Source: JAXDLK01 sp034666665 (lineage in GTDB: Bacteria > Desulfobacterota > Binatia > JACPRU01). Taken from it: a stretch of DNA of 20,696 bases. Each line of letters opens with the position of its first letter. Positions within the stretch are counted from its first letter, which is position 1. The notes under the pieces are model-generated. The model did no database searches, had not been told where the DNA came from, and saw nothing but the letters and a program-made list of their open reading frames with translations. Of the stretch, positions 1 to 6,754 are shown in pieces. The position numbers and the translations under genes are program-made. The stretch is from NCBI GenBank assembly GCA_034666665.1, contig JAXDLK010000198.1, positions 1 through 20,696 of the forward strand, given 5' to 3'.

Positions 1-513
1 CGACCGGAAGAGGAACGTCCGGGTCGCGACCTTCGCCTCTTCGGCGATCATGCCGTGGAGATCGACGTGTGCTTGCGAGGCGAAATGGCCGGCCCGGAGC
101 TTTCGCAGCACCTGCGGATCGAGGCCGATGACCATCCCTTCGACGTGCTCTTCGGTGTCGCTGACGTCGAACGGCGTGCCTCCGGACACGAGGTCTCCGA
201 GCACGGCGAGCGTCTCCGCATCCTCGCGGTCGCGAGGCCTGAGGCCGCGGCGCGGCGGCGGGCTCCCCGAGCTTCCGTGATCCTCGAATCGCATGGGCAC
301 CACGCCCGTGACCGCCGTGAGGAAGAGCTCGGTGTCGGAAAGCGGGGCGCCGACCGTCACCTCCGCCGGCGCCTTCGCCGACGACGTCGCCGCGCTTCCC
401 TCGCGAGGGCGCTGCGGGGGGGCCGGGCGCGCCTCGCGCGGAATGAGCTTCTTCAGGTCGCGAAAGGGGGAGTGCCACCCATCCGACCCGTCGGCATCTC
501 GACGTCGCGACAT
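1..513 (-). CDS. Smr-domain (MutS2 C-terminal-like) protein, 3' end outside window
   Basis: The reading frame opens at the ATG at 513 and stays open to position 1 (171 codons), so the C-terminus lies outside the window. Near the visible end is VDLHGMIAEEA (about residues 152-162). This matches the LDLHG signature at the start of the Smr domain, a small nuclease or nucleic-acid-binding fold found at the C-terminus of MutS2 and in stand-alone SmrA/YdaL-like proteins. The first ~50 residues are Pro/Ala/Arg-rich and probably disordered. Residues 55-150 are the linker typical of stand-alone Smr proteins, which usually run to about 180-250 aa. There is no MutS ATPase part, so it is not MutS2. It diverges from rlmE across 72 nt. 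A possible promoter is TTGTTC-N17-TACGAT, read on the minus strand at 562-534. The family assignment is firm; the substrate (DNA junctions or mRNA) is unknown. Confidence 0.82.
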   Translation of the reverse strand, partial: MSRRRDADGSDGWHSPFRDLKKLIPREARPAPPQRPREGSAATSSAKAPAEVTVGAPLSDTELFLTAVTGVVPMRFEDHGSSGSPPPRRGLRPRDREDAETLAVLGDLVSGGTPFDVSDTEEHVEGMVIGLDPQVLRKLRAGHFASQAHVDLHGMIAEEAKVATRTFLFRS

Positions 514-554
514 TCGACGAGTCTCCGCTTCTCATCGTAAAGATCGCACACCCT

Positions 555-569
555 CGGAACAAGGTTCCG
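555..569. promoter_or_regulatory. Perfect 6-bp inverted repeat between smr and rlmE
   Basis: CGGAAC, a 3-nt gap, then GTTCCG sits in the 72-nt divergent spacer, 16 nt before the rlmE start. It overlaps the weak -35-like TTGTTC assigned to the leftward gene. It could be an operator or a small hairpin in the rlmE leader. A perfect repeat this short can arise by chance, so function is only suggested. Confidence 0.2.
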
Positions 570-585
570 CGCTCTCGGGACGCCG

Positions 586-1200
586 ATGTATCGCCGAAAA
601 GACCGCTTTTACCGAAGGGCGAAAGCCGAAGGCCTCCGCTCGCGCGCCGCGTTCAAGCTCGAGGACCTCGGAGCGGAGCTGATCTCTCCGGGGAATCGTG
701 TCGTCGACCTCGGCGCCTGGCCGGGAGGTTGGCTCCAGGTCGCCGCGCGCCACACCGGCCCGAACGGGGTGGTCGTCGGTGTCGACCTCGCGGAGGTGCC
801 GCCGATCGGGCTTCCGAACGTGCGCGTCATCCGCGGCGACGTTCGCGACCCTGAAATCCAGAGCGCCGTCGATGCCGCCGTCGGTGGCGAGGCGGACGTC
901 GTGCTCTCGGACCTCGCGCCGAAGCTCACCGGCATCCGCGACCGGGATCAGGCTCTCGCGGAGGAGCTCGCCGCCGCGGCGCTGGCGACGGCGCTTCGGC
1001 TGCTGCGGCCGGGCGGCGGCTTCGTCTGCAAGGTATTCATGGGCCCGGCGCACGCGGCGTTCGTGTCGGACGTGCGGCGGGCATTCGACCGCGTCACCGT
1101 GACGAAGCCGGAGGCGACGCGCGCCGGCTCGAGCGAGCTCTACGTCGTCGCCCGCGGCAGGAAGAGCGGCGCGGGACGGCTGGTCACTCCTCGTCCTTGA
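586..1200 (+). CDS. rlmE: 23S rRNA (uridine-2'-O)-methyltransferase RlmE (FtsJ/RrmJ)
   Basis: The 204-aa product matches the usual size of RlmE (about 200-210 aa), which methylates the 2'-OH of U2552 in the 23S A-loop using SAM during late 50S assembly. The N-terminus is the basic RNA-binding segment with RSRAAFKL. The SAM-binding motif DLGAWPGGW is at residues 41-49, and an acidic motif II residue is D67. The K-D-K-E tetrad of the 2'-O-methyltransferase fold is complete: K24, D109 (LSDLAPKLTG), K149 (FVCKVF) and E184 (SSELYVVA). The ATG at 586 fits the start of the family. Its last 17 nt overlap the end of the convergent TPR gene. No ftsH or other classical neighbour is present. This is a highly confident housekeeping gene. 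Confidence 0.96.
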   Translation: MYRRKDRFYRRAKAEGLRSRAAFKLEDLGAELISPGNRVVDLGAWPGGWLQVAARHTGPNGVVVGVDLAEVPPIGLPNVRVIRGDVRDPEIQSAVDAAVGGEADVVLSDLAPKLTGIRDRDQALAEELAAAALATALRLLRPGGGFVCKVFMGPAHAAFVSDVRRAFDRVTVTKPEATRAGSSELYVVARGRKSGAGRLVTPRP

Positions 1201-1519
1201 GCTGCTGCTTCCATTCCCGGACGCGCGCCTGAGCCGCGGCCGCCTCGGCCTCGGCGATCTGCCCGCTCCTTTGGAGGAACATCGAGAGGCTGGTGAAGCC
1301 GAGCGGGTCGTCGGGGGCGATCTGCGTGATCCGCGTCGCCGCCTCGATTGCGCCCGGCAGGTCTCCGTTCTCGGCGAGTGCCATCGCCAGCCCGTGAAGC
1401 GCATCGACGAACGTCGGGTCGGCCTCCAGCGCCGCCCGATACGCGTCGACCGCCTCGGCGTGCTTTCCCTCGGTGAAGAGATCGATGCCGCGGTCGTAGA
1501 GCTCGCTCGCAGAGGGCAT
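1184..1519 (-). CDS. Small tetratricopeptide-repeat protein (111 aa)
   Basis: The frame is open from further upstream, but TPR homology begins at MPSASELYDRG, encoded from the ATG at 1519, so I choose that start. It contains two to three TPR units: residues 5-36 (YDRGIDLFTEGKHAEAVDAY...), 37-69 (PTFVDALHGLAMALAENGD...) and a partial third at 70-103. It has no signal peptide or membrane segment, so it is a cytoplasmic scaffold; the partner cannot be read from sequence. It converges on rlmE with a 17-nt overlap and diverges from the lytic transglycosylase across 188 nt. The chosen start lies 7 nt after a TACCGT box with TTGCTG 17 nt further upstream, which supports this start and suggests a leaderless mRNA. 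Longer starts (for example at 1726) would add a non-TPR, low-complexity extension and are unlikely. Confidence 0.75.
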   Translation of the reverse strand: MPSASELYDRGIDLFTEGKHAEAVDAYRAALEADPTFVDALHGLAMALAENGDLPGAIEAATRITQIAPDDPLGFTSLSMFLQRSGQIAEAEAAAAQARVREWKQQLKDEE

Positions 1520-1526
1520 CGAGAAG

Positions 1527-1555
1527 ACGGTATGCGATCCAAGATCTACCAGCAA
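1527..1555 (-). promoter_or_regulatory. Predicted promoter of the TPR gene, possibly leaderless
   Basis: Read on the minus strand: TTGCTG (1555-1550), a 17-nt spacer, TACCGT (1532-1527), 7 nt, then the ATG at 1519. Transcription would begin at or next to the start codon, and no Shine-Dalgarno is seen. The -35 box matches the sigma70 consensus at the TTG only. Confidence 0.4.
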
Positions 1556-1557
1556 CC

Positions 1558-1577
1558 CGCGGCAGCATTTTGCCGCG
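1558..1577. other. 7-bp hairpin in divergent spacer
   Basis: CGCGGCA and TGCCGCG are perfect inverted copies around a 6-nt loop (GCATTT). The hairpin lies in the 188-nt spacer between the leftward TPR gene and the rightward lytic transglycosylase, just upstream of the predicted TPR -35 box. There is no T-run, so it is not a convincing terminator; it may be an operator. The rest of the spacer (1578-1707) shows no clear promoter or Shine-Dalgarno for the rightward gene. Confidence 0.25.
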
Positions 1578-1707
1578 AGCGGCATTTTCCGGACGCTGAC
1601 ACCGGTGTCGCCGCACGTTTGCGGACTCGTCATCCGAGGAAACGCGGGCACTTTCCGTCCATTCACTCCCTCGTCGCAGCGGTCCGTGAATTGCTCTTCC
1701 TCCAGCG

Positions 1708-2337
1708 ATGGCTCGGCGGCTCGCAATCACGATCGCAACCCTCGCCCTCGTCATGCCGATGGCGGCGCGCGCGGACATCCTGGTGCTCAAGGATGCCGGC
1801 GGACGGATCGTTCTCACCAACCTGGGTCCCCGCGCCGGCTTTCGGGTGATCACCCGCTATCGCGAGTTCGGCGGTAGCTCCGGCATCGGGATGCACTCGC
1901 TGAACGGCCGCAGTGCGGCCAAGTACGACGCGGTGGTGCAGAACGTGGCCACGCGCTTCGCGGTCGACGCCGCGCTGGTCAAGGCGGTGATCCGCGCCGA
2001 GTCGAACTTCAATCCCCGGGCGACCTCGCCGAAAGGCGCGATGGGGCTGATGCAGCTGATGCCCGACACCGCGCGCTTCCACGGCGTCCAGGATGCCTAC
2101 GACCCCGCCGAGAACGTGTTCGGCGGCGTACGCCATCTGCGGCTGCTTCTCGATCGCTATTCCGGCGACCTCGACCTGGTGCTCGCGGCGTACAACGCGG
2201 GGACCGTCCCCGTCGACCGGGCTCACGGCATTCCCAACTATCCCGAAACCCGAGAATACGTTCGGCGTGTGCGCGAATACCATTCGCTCTTCCGCGCTGC
2301 GCGCCCGGCCGAGGAAATCGTTGCCTCCGTCGATTGA
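1708..2337 (+). CDS. Secreted lytic transglycosylase, SLT (goose-lysozyme-like) family
   Basis: A 209-aa exported peptidoglycan-cleaving enzyme. Residues 1-22 form a Sec signal peptide (basic start, hydrophobic core, MAARA cleavage site). Residues 23-60 resemble the DUF4124-like segment often placed before SLT domains. The SLT domain covers about 72-195: catalytic glutamate E98 in VIRAESNF, the GLMQLMP motif at 113-119, and AYNAG at 161-165. All hallmark residues are present, so it should cleave the MurNAc-GlcNAc bond to give 1,6-anhydroMurNAc. It may also serve as a space-making enzyme for envelope machinery. It has no lipobox, so it is predicted to be periplasmic and soluble. The start ATG lacks an obvious Shine-Dalgarno. 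Its 3' end overlaps the subtilase start by 17 nt, suggesting co-expression of two secreted hydrolases. Confidence 0.92.
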   Translation: MARRLAITIATLALVMPMAARADILVLKDAGGRIVLTNLGPRAGFRVITRYREFGGSSGIGMHSLNGRSAAKYDAVVQNVATRFAVDAALVKAVIRAESNFNPRATSPKGAMGLMQLMPDTARFHGVQDAYDPAENVFGGVRHLRLLLDRYSGDLDLVLAAYNAGTVPVDRAHGIPNYPETREYVRRVREYHSLFRAARPAEEIVASVD

Positions 2338-3553
2338 TCGCGTGGCGATCGCCGCGGCTCTGCTGGCCGCGGTCGTCGCCGGAACCGCGCTCGCGGGCGA
2401 ATCCGCTCCGCAGGCGCATCGCCGGCGCGACCCGGCGGTCCTCTTTCATGCGAAGGAGCGGCTCACGCCGGCCGAGCGCGAGCTCCTCCACGGCGTCCTC
2501 GGTGCGTTCCAGGTGCACACGCGCAGGGCCATCGCCGCGGGCGCCGCCGAGGCGGCGGAGTTCGGCGAGATCCCGGGTCTCAGCCGCGCGCAGGTCGCGG
2601 CCATGGTGCAAGCGACGGGAGCGGTGGACTTCGCGGAGGCGGACGAGCGGGTGCCGGCCGCAAAGCTGCCGAACGATCCCGCCTACGACATCCAATGGCA
2701 TCACCGGACGATCGGCTCTCCCGCGGCCTGGGACGTGACCACCGGTTCGACCGCGATCAAGGTCGTCGTCTGCGACAGCGGAGTCGAGACCAAGCATCCC
2801 GATCTCGCTCGGAACCTGTCGCTCCCGGGCTACGACGTCGCGACCCGATCGACGAACGTCTCGCCGCACACGTACCACGGGACGATGGTCGCAGGAGTGA
2901 TCGGTGCGATCGGCAACAACGGTTTGCTCGTCACCGGCGAAGCCTGGCAGGCGCGGATCGTGCCGGTGCGAATCACCGAGGACTCGGGCGGTCTCGCCTA
3001 CTACTCCGACATGGCCGAGTGCGTCACCTGGGCGGCGGATCACGGCGCCAAAGTCGTCAACCTGAGCTATCGCGGCGGGCCGAGCCGCACGCTCGACGCG
3101 GCGGCCAAGCGGCTGCGCGCGCGCGGGGGGCTCCTCTTCGTCGCCTCCGGCAACGACGGGTGTCGTCTGGGGTCGGGCACGGGCGCCTGCACCGAGCGCG
3201 TGCCGGACTTCGCGTCGTTCCTGCTGGTCGGCGCCACCGACAAGCAGGACCGGCGCGCTCGGTTCTCCAACTACGGCAAGGCGATCGATCTCGTCGCGCC
3301 CGGGGTCGAGATCGCCACGACCTACATCGGCGGTCGGCATGCGCTCGGAGACGGGACGTCCTTCGCCGCGCCGCTCGCGGCCGGAGTGGCGGCGCTGATC
3401 TACAGCGTGAAGCCGAACTTCACGCCCGCTCAGGTCGAGGACATCCTGCGCGCGAGCGCCCTCGATCTCGGACGCGCCGGACGCGACGCCTTCTACGGCT
3501 ACGGCCGAATCGACGCGGGCCGCGCGCTCGCCCTCGCTCGCGCGCGACGCTAG
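2321..3553 (+). CDS. Secreted subtilisin-like serine protease (peptidase S8)
   Basis: A 410-aa subtilase. Catalytic residues are D152 (VVVCDSG), H186 (SPHTYHGTMVAG), oxyanion N278 (VASGND) and S347 (GDGTSFAAP), in the standard order. Residues about 9-26 are a signal-peptide hydrophobic stretch and 27-120 a propeptide-like region. C281 and C290 may form a loop disulfide. It has no extra C-terminal domain or anchor, so it is probably released. Start choice: the TTG at 2321 has GAGG at 2311-2314 with a 6-nt spacing and adds basic residues before the hydrophobic core. The alternative GTG at 2342 has no Shine-Dalgarno and would leave the signal peptide without a basic N-region. It overlaps the upstream transglycosylase by 17 nt. 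The TAG stop is contributed by the left tip of the palindrome at 3550-3638. Confidence 0.92.
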   Translation: MPPSIDRVAIAAALLAAVVAGTALAGESAPQAHRRRDPAVLFHAKERLTPAERELLHGVLGAFQVHTRRAIAAGAAEAAEFGEIPGLSRAQVAAMVQATGAVDFAEADERVPAAKLPNDPAYDIQWHHRTIGSPAAWDVTTGSTAIKVVVCDSGVETKHPDLARNLSLPGYDVATRSTNVSPHTYHGTMVAGVIGAIGNNGLLVTGEAWQARIVPVRITEDSGGLAYYSDMAECVTWAADHGAKVVNLSYRGGPSRTLDAAAKRLRARGGLLFVASGNDGCRLGSGTGACTERVPDFASFLLVGATDKQDRRARFSNYGKAIDLVAPGVEIATTYIGGRHALGDGTSFAAPLAAGVAALIYSVKPNFTPAQVEDILRASALDLGRAGRDAFYGYGRIDAGRALALARARR

Positions 3554-3638
3554 TGTTCCGTCTCGCAAAGGGTTTTACACACATCGTGGATGCGAGGGCC
3601 GCGAGATGTGTGAAGTCCTTTGTGAGACGGGACACTAG
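3550..3638. repeat. Long imperfect palindrome between convergent genes; MITE-like or bidirectional terminator
   Basis: The left arm, 3550-3585, begins CTAGTGTTCCGTCTC. The right arm, 3605-3638, is its near-complete reverse complement, ending GAGACGGGACACTAG. About 34 positions pair with a few mismatches and one or two unpaired bases, around a 19-nt loop. Both outer ends carry the stop codons: TAG at 3551-3553 for the subtilase and TAG (read leftward, 3637-3635) for asd. The perfect terminal arms look like those of a miniature inverted-repeat element. The strong stem could equally act as a bidirectional terminator, although no T-tract follows on either side. Confidence 0.7.
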
Positions 3639-4711
3639 ATCAGGCCGCGCGTAACGAGGTCCTCCGCGACGAGGACCGCGCCCTTCGCCGCGCCCATCTT
3701 GGTGTTGTGCGACACCAGGACGAACTTGATGCCGTTCTCGAGCGCGGCGTCCGGGCGGATACGCCCGACCGACGTCGCCATCCCGTCCTCGGCATCGCGA
3801 TCGAGCCGCGGCTGCGGGCGGAAGGGATCGTCGTGGACGACGATCCAGCGCTTCGGCGCCGAGGGCAGGGAATCGCCCCCGGAGAAAGCGCGCATCGCCT
3901 CCGCGACGGCCGCGGGCGTGGCCGGCTTCTCCGTCGAGACGAAGACCGCCTCGGTGTGACCTTCGAGCACGGCGGCGCGCGTGCACGTGGCGCTGACGGC
4001 GAAGGTCGCCGGACGGATGCCTCCCTCACCGAGGGTGCCGAAGATCTTCCCCGTCTCGCGTGCGACCTTCTCCTCCTCGTTCGGGATGAACGGGATCACG
4101 TTGTCGAGGATGTCGAGTCCGATGACGCCGGGGGAGCGGCCGGCACCCGAGATGCCCTGCATCGACACCAGGAGGACGCGGCGGATGCCGAAGACGTCGT
4201 GCACCGGCTTGAGCGCGAGCACGAGACCCGTCGCGGTGCAGTTCGGGATCGGGGTGACGAAACCCTTCCAGCCGCGCCGCCGCCGCTGCAGCTCGAGCAG
4301 GCGGGCGTGGTCGGAGTTTACGCCTGGCACGAGGATCGGCACGTCGTCCTCGTAGCGGAACGCCGATGCCGTGCTCACGACCGGCGTGGTCCTCGCGCAG
4401 CGAGGCTCGAGCTCGCGCGCGACGTCCGCCTCGACCGCGGAAAAGACGAGATCCACGCCCGCCGGATCGAAGTCCTCGCCTTCCTCGACACCGAGTGACA
4501 GCAGCCGTTCGGGCGGCTCCTCGCTGCACCACCACCGGCGCGCGCCGGTCTTCGGATCCCGGAGCGCCTCGGCGTAGGTCTTCCCCGCCGAGCGGGCCGA
4601 CGCGACCAGACGCGTGACCGCGAACCACGGATGCTCCGCGAGCGCGGCCACGAACTGCTGCCCGGCGATGCCGGTGGCGCCGACGATCGCGACGCTGCGT
4701 CTCTCGGCCAT
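3635..4711 (-). CDS. asd: Aspartate-semialdehyde dehydrogenase, archaeal/fungal-type
   Basis: The 358-aa enzyme reduces aspartyl-4-phosphate to aspartate semialdehyde with NADPH, the branch point to lysine/meso-DAP, threonine and methionine. The N-terminal Rossmann motif is VGATGIAGQQF (residues 10-20). The catalytic cysteine is C158 in PIPNCTATGLVLALKP. SMQGISGAGRSPGV (183-196) and the basic H252 (EGHTEAVFV) follow. The NCTATGL and SGAG forms, with LDILDNVIPFIPNEEEK, are typical of the archaeal/fungal ASADH branch rather than the E. coli-type enzyme. The frame stays open upstream into the next gene, but homology begins at MAERRSVAIVGA, so the ATG at 4711 is the start; AGGA lies about 9 nt before it. 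It begins 5 nt after the L,D-transpeptidase stop, so the two are probably one transcript. The TAG stop lies in the palindrome tip. Confidence 0.94.
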   Translation of the reverse strand: MAERRSVAIVGATGIAGQQFVAALAEHPWFAVTRLVASARSAGKTYAEALRDPKTGARRWWCSEEPPERLLSLGVEEGEDFDPAGVDLVFSAVEADVARELEPRCARTTPVVSTASAFRYEDDVPILVPGVNSDHARLLELQRRRRGWKGFVTPIPNCTATGLVLALKPVHDVFGIRRVLLVSMQGISGAGRSPGVIGLDILDNVIPFIPNEEEKVARETGKIFGTLGEGGIRPATFAVSATCTRAAVLEGHTEAVFVSTEKPATPAAVAEAMRAFSGGDSLPSAPKRWIVVHDDPFRPQPRLDRDAEDGMATSVGRIRPDAALENGIKFVLVSHNTKMGAAKGAVLVAEDLVTRGLI

Positions 4712-4716
4712 CGCCG

Positions 4717-5796
4717 TCAGTCCTTCGCGATGCGGCGCGGATGCGCGTCCGCGGCGCGTGCTTGGCGGCGCGCGGTCCTCAAGCGCGCCTTCGGCGCTTC
4801 TGCAGCCTGTACCGGCGGCCGCCGCCATTCGAGGAGCGCCTGACCGTGCGACACGGGTGTCGGCATACCGCTCTTGCGGTCGAGCGCGGCCGCGACCAGC
4901 CCCCAGTCGACGAGATCGCTCCAGCCCTGCTCCTCGACGAGGGTACGGGTCTCGTTCCAGTAGTCGAAGCGCGTGCCGTAGACGTCGTGGTGTGCCTCGA
5001 GGAAGATCTCGCCGTCGCGCGCACCGAGCTTCACGGGCTGATAGACGAACTCGCCGGGCGTGCCGAGTGGCACGACGGGGAACAGCGCCTCGATGTCCTC
5101 CGGGTAGAGCCGCACGCAACCGTGGCTCACCTGCATGCCGACGCCCCACGGGATGTTCGTGCCGTGGATTCCGTACAGCGGCAGCGAGAGGCGCATGCGG
5201 TACCTGCCGAGAGGGTTCGAGGGATCGCCGCCCGGGATCATGTTCTCGAAGCGACGCTTGTCGCGGATCCGCTCCTCGCGAATCCCGGCCGGGATCACCC
5301 ACGAGGGGTTCACCGTCTTCTCCGTCACGTGGAACTTGCCGGTCGGTGTTTGCCAGTCCTCGCGCCCGAGGCCGACGGCGTAGGTGATGACGGTCGGCGG
5401 CGCGCTTCCCGCGTCCGGAAAGTAGTAGAGCCGCATCTCCGGAATGTTGATGACGATCCCCCGGCGATCACTCTTCGGCAGAACCCACGAGGTGGGGAAC
5501 TCGACGGTGATGCCCTCGGTCGGGATCCACATGTCGAGCCCGGGAAACGCGTGCTGCACGGCGTTGATGCCGAGCCCGAGGTGGCGAGCCACGTCCCAGA
5601 GCGTGTCCCCCTTCTGGATCGTGTACGCCTGGGGGGTGCCGACGACGGTCGTGAGCTCGGCGCCGGCGGCCGACGGCGAGAACGGCAGCGCGACCACGGG
5701 GCGGGGAGGGAAGTCGCGTTCGCTCCAGCGACTGCTCGCGGCGAAGGCGGCGAGCGGGAGGGCGAGGGCAAACACGAACAGACTGCGACGAATCAT
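4717..5796 (-). CDS. L,D-transpeptidase with LysM domain (YkuD/ErfK family)
   Basis: A 359-aa exported cell-wall enzyme. A signal peptide covers residues 1-20. A LysM domain lies at about 57-101 (AYTIQKGDTLWDVARHLG). The YkuD catalytic domain runs from about 112 to 255 with H211 (YGIHGTN), H225 and nucleophile C227 in SHGCVRL. The tail (about 330-359) is Ala/Arg-rich. The family forms 3-3 DAP-DAP crosslinks or attaches proteins to DAP. The start is supported by GGGAGG, 5 nt before the ATG at 5796. asd follows 5 nt downstream, and its product feeds meso-DAP synthesis. Divergent from parB by 139 nt; a weak promoter candidate is TTGTGT-N17-TACTGT at 5845-5817 (minus strand). The call is certain at family level; crosslinking versus protein attachment cannot be decided. 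Confidence 0.93.
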   Translation of the reverse strand: MIRRSLFVFALALPLAAFAASSRWSERDFPPRPVVALPFSPSAAGAELTTVVGTPQAYTIQKGDTLWDVARHLGLGINAVQHAFPGLDMWIPTEGITVEFPTSWVLPKSDRRGIVINIPEMRLYYFPDAGSAPPTVITYAVGLGREDWQTPTGKFHVTEKTVNPSWVIPAGIREERIRDKRRFENMIPGGDPSNPLGRYRMRLSLPLYGIHGTNIPWGVGMQVSHGCVRLYPEDIEALFPVVPLGTPGEFVYQPVKLGARDGEIFLEAHHDVYGTRFDYWNETRTLVEEQGWSDLVDWGLVAAALDRKSGMPTPVSHGQALLEWRRPPVQAAEAPKARLRTARRQARAADAHPRRIAKD

Positions 5797-5899
5797 CGAT
5801 ACCTCCCGCGGCTTCGACAGTAACGATCGGGTTCCCGCAACACAAGTTGGCGATGGCGTGCGCGCGTCCGACGAGCTCCACAGCCGGAGCCGCTCGTCC

Positions 5900-5929
5900 T
5901 TGTGGTCTTGGCGCACGACGGCCTAAGAT
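5900..5929 (+). promoter_or_regulatory. Predicted parB promoter, leaderless arrangement
   Basis: TTGTGG at 5900-5905, an 18-nt spacer, then TAAGAT at 5924-5929. The parB ATG starts at 5936, only 6 nt after the -10-like box, so the expected first transcribed base falls on the start codon. No purine-rich Shine-Dalgarno lies between. The -10 matches TATAAT at four of six bases. Confidence 0.45.
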
Positions 5930-5935
5930 GAACAC

Positions 5936-6754
5936 ATGGACGGTGGCGCACCGCTCCGGCTCGCCGCGGGAAGCATCGCGGCCGGACGGCGGACGCTGAT
6001 CACGCTGGTGCCGCTCGAGCGCATCCGCCCGAACCCCGACCAGCCGCGCCGCCACTTCGACGAATCGAGCCTGGCGGAGCTCGCTCAGTCGATCCAGGAG
6101 CGAGGGCTGCTGCAGCCGGTGATCGTCAAGAGCGAGGGCCAGGGGCGCTTCCTGCTTCTCGCCGGAGAAAGGCGCTATCGCGCGTCGAAAATCGCTGGCC
6201 TGAGCTCGATCCCGGCGCTCGTCCGCGACGACGATCCGCTCGAGATCGCGATGATCGAGAACTTGCAGCGCGAGGACCTGACGCCGCTCGAGGAGGCGTT
6301 CGGCATGGCGCAGCTGATCGAGCAGCACGGCTATACCCACAGCGACATCGCCGGGCTGATCCACAAGAGCCGGCCGTACGTGAGCAACACCTTGGCGCTC
6401 ACACGGCTGCCGCCGTCGATCCAGGACGAGTACAACCGGGAGCCGAGCGTCCCGCGCGAGATCCTGCTGAGCGTGGCGCGGCAGAAGGACGAAGACGCGA
6501 TGCTCGCCACCTGGCGCCGCGTGAAGCTCGAGAAGCTGTCGGTCCGGCAGCTCCGGAGCGAGCTCGACCCGAGCGCCGCGATCGAGCCCCGCGTCCGGAA
6601 GACGGTCACCGCCGCTCGCCGCCTCGGCCGGCGGCTTTCCGAGCTTCCCGGCGAGCTGCCGGCAGAGCTCCGCGGCCGCCTCGAGCGGACGCTCGGCCGT
6701 GTCGGCCGGCGGATCGATCGCTTTCTCGCCGCCGGCGAACCGGACGCCGACTGA
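5936..6754 (+). CDS. ParB/Spo0J-family DNA-binding CTPase-like protein, solitary
   Basis: A 272-aa protein with the ParB core. The N-terminal domain contains LERIRPNPDQPRRHFD (27-42), GLLQPVIV (57-64), the CTP-binding box GERRYRA (77-83) and ENLQRED (108-114). A helix-turn-helix parS reader covers about 134-160 (YTHSDIAGLIHKSRPYVSNTL). The C-terminus is Arg-rich and helical (about 220-265). In chromosome segregation, ParB loads at parS and slides as a CTP clamp, working with ParA. No ParA, gidB or other ori-proximal gene is nearby, so this may be an orphan paralogue (Noc-like or other) or a parB split from parA; I therefore give no symbol. It starts at the ATG at 5936 with no Shine-Dalgarno, and its stop overlaps the proposed HAD start in a CTGA. 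Confidence 0.88.
   Translation: MDGGAPLRLAAGSIAAGRRTLITLVPLERIRPNPDQPRRHFDESSLAELAQSIQERGLLQPVIVKSEGQGRFLLLAGERRYRASKIAGLSSIPALVRDDDPLEIAMIENLQREDLTPLEEAFGMAQLIEQHGYTHSDIAGLIHKSRPYVSNTLALTRLPPSIQDEYNREPSVPREILLSVARQKDEDAMLATWRRVKLEKLSVRQLRSELDPSAAIEPRVRKTVTAARRLGRRLSELPGELPAELRGRLERTLGRVGRRIDRFLAAGEPDAD

Noticed and set aside
55..540. Open frame on the plus strand opposite the Smr gene
   Set aside because: Arg-rich antisense shadow of the Smr-domain gene with no recognisable motif; the minus frame carries VDLHG.
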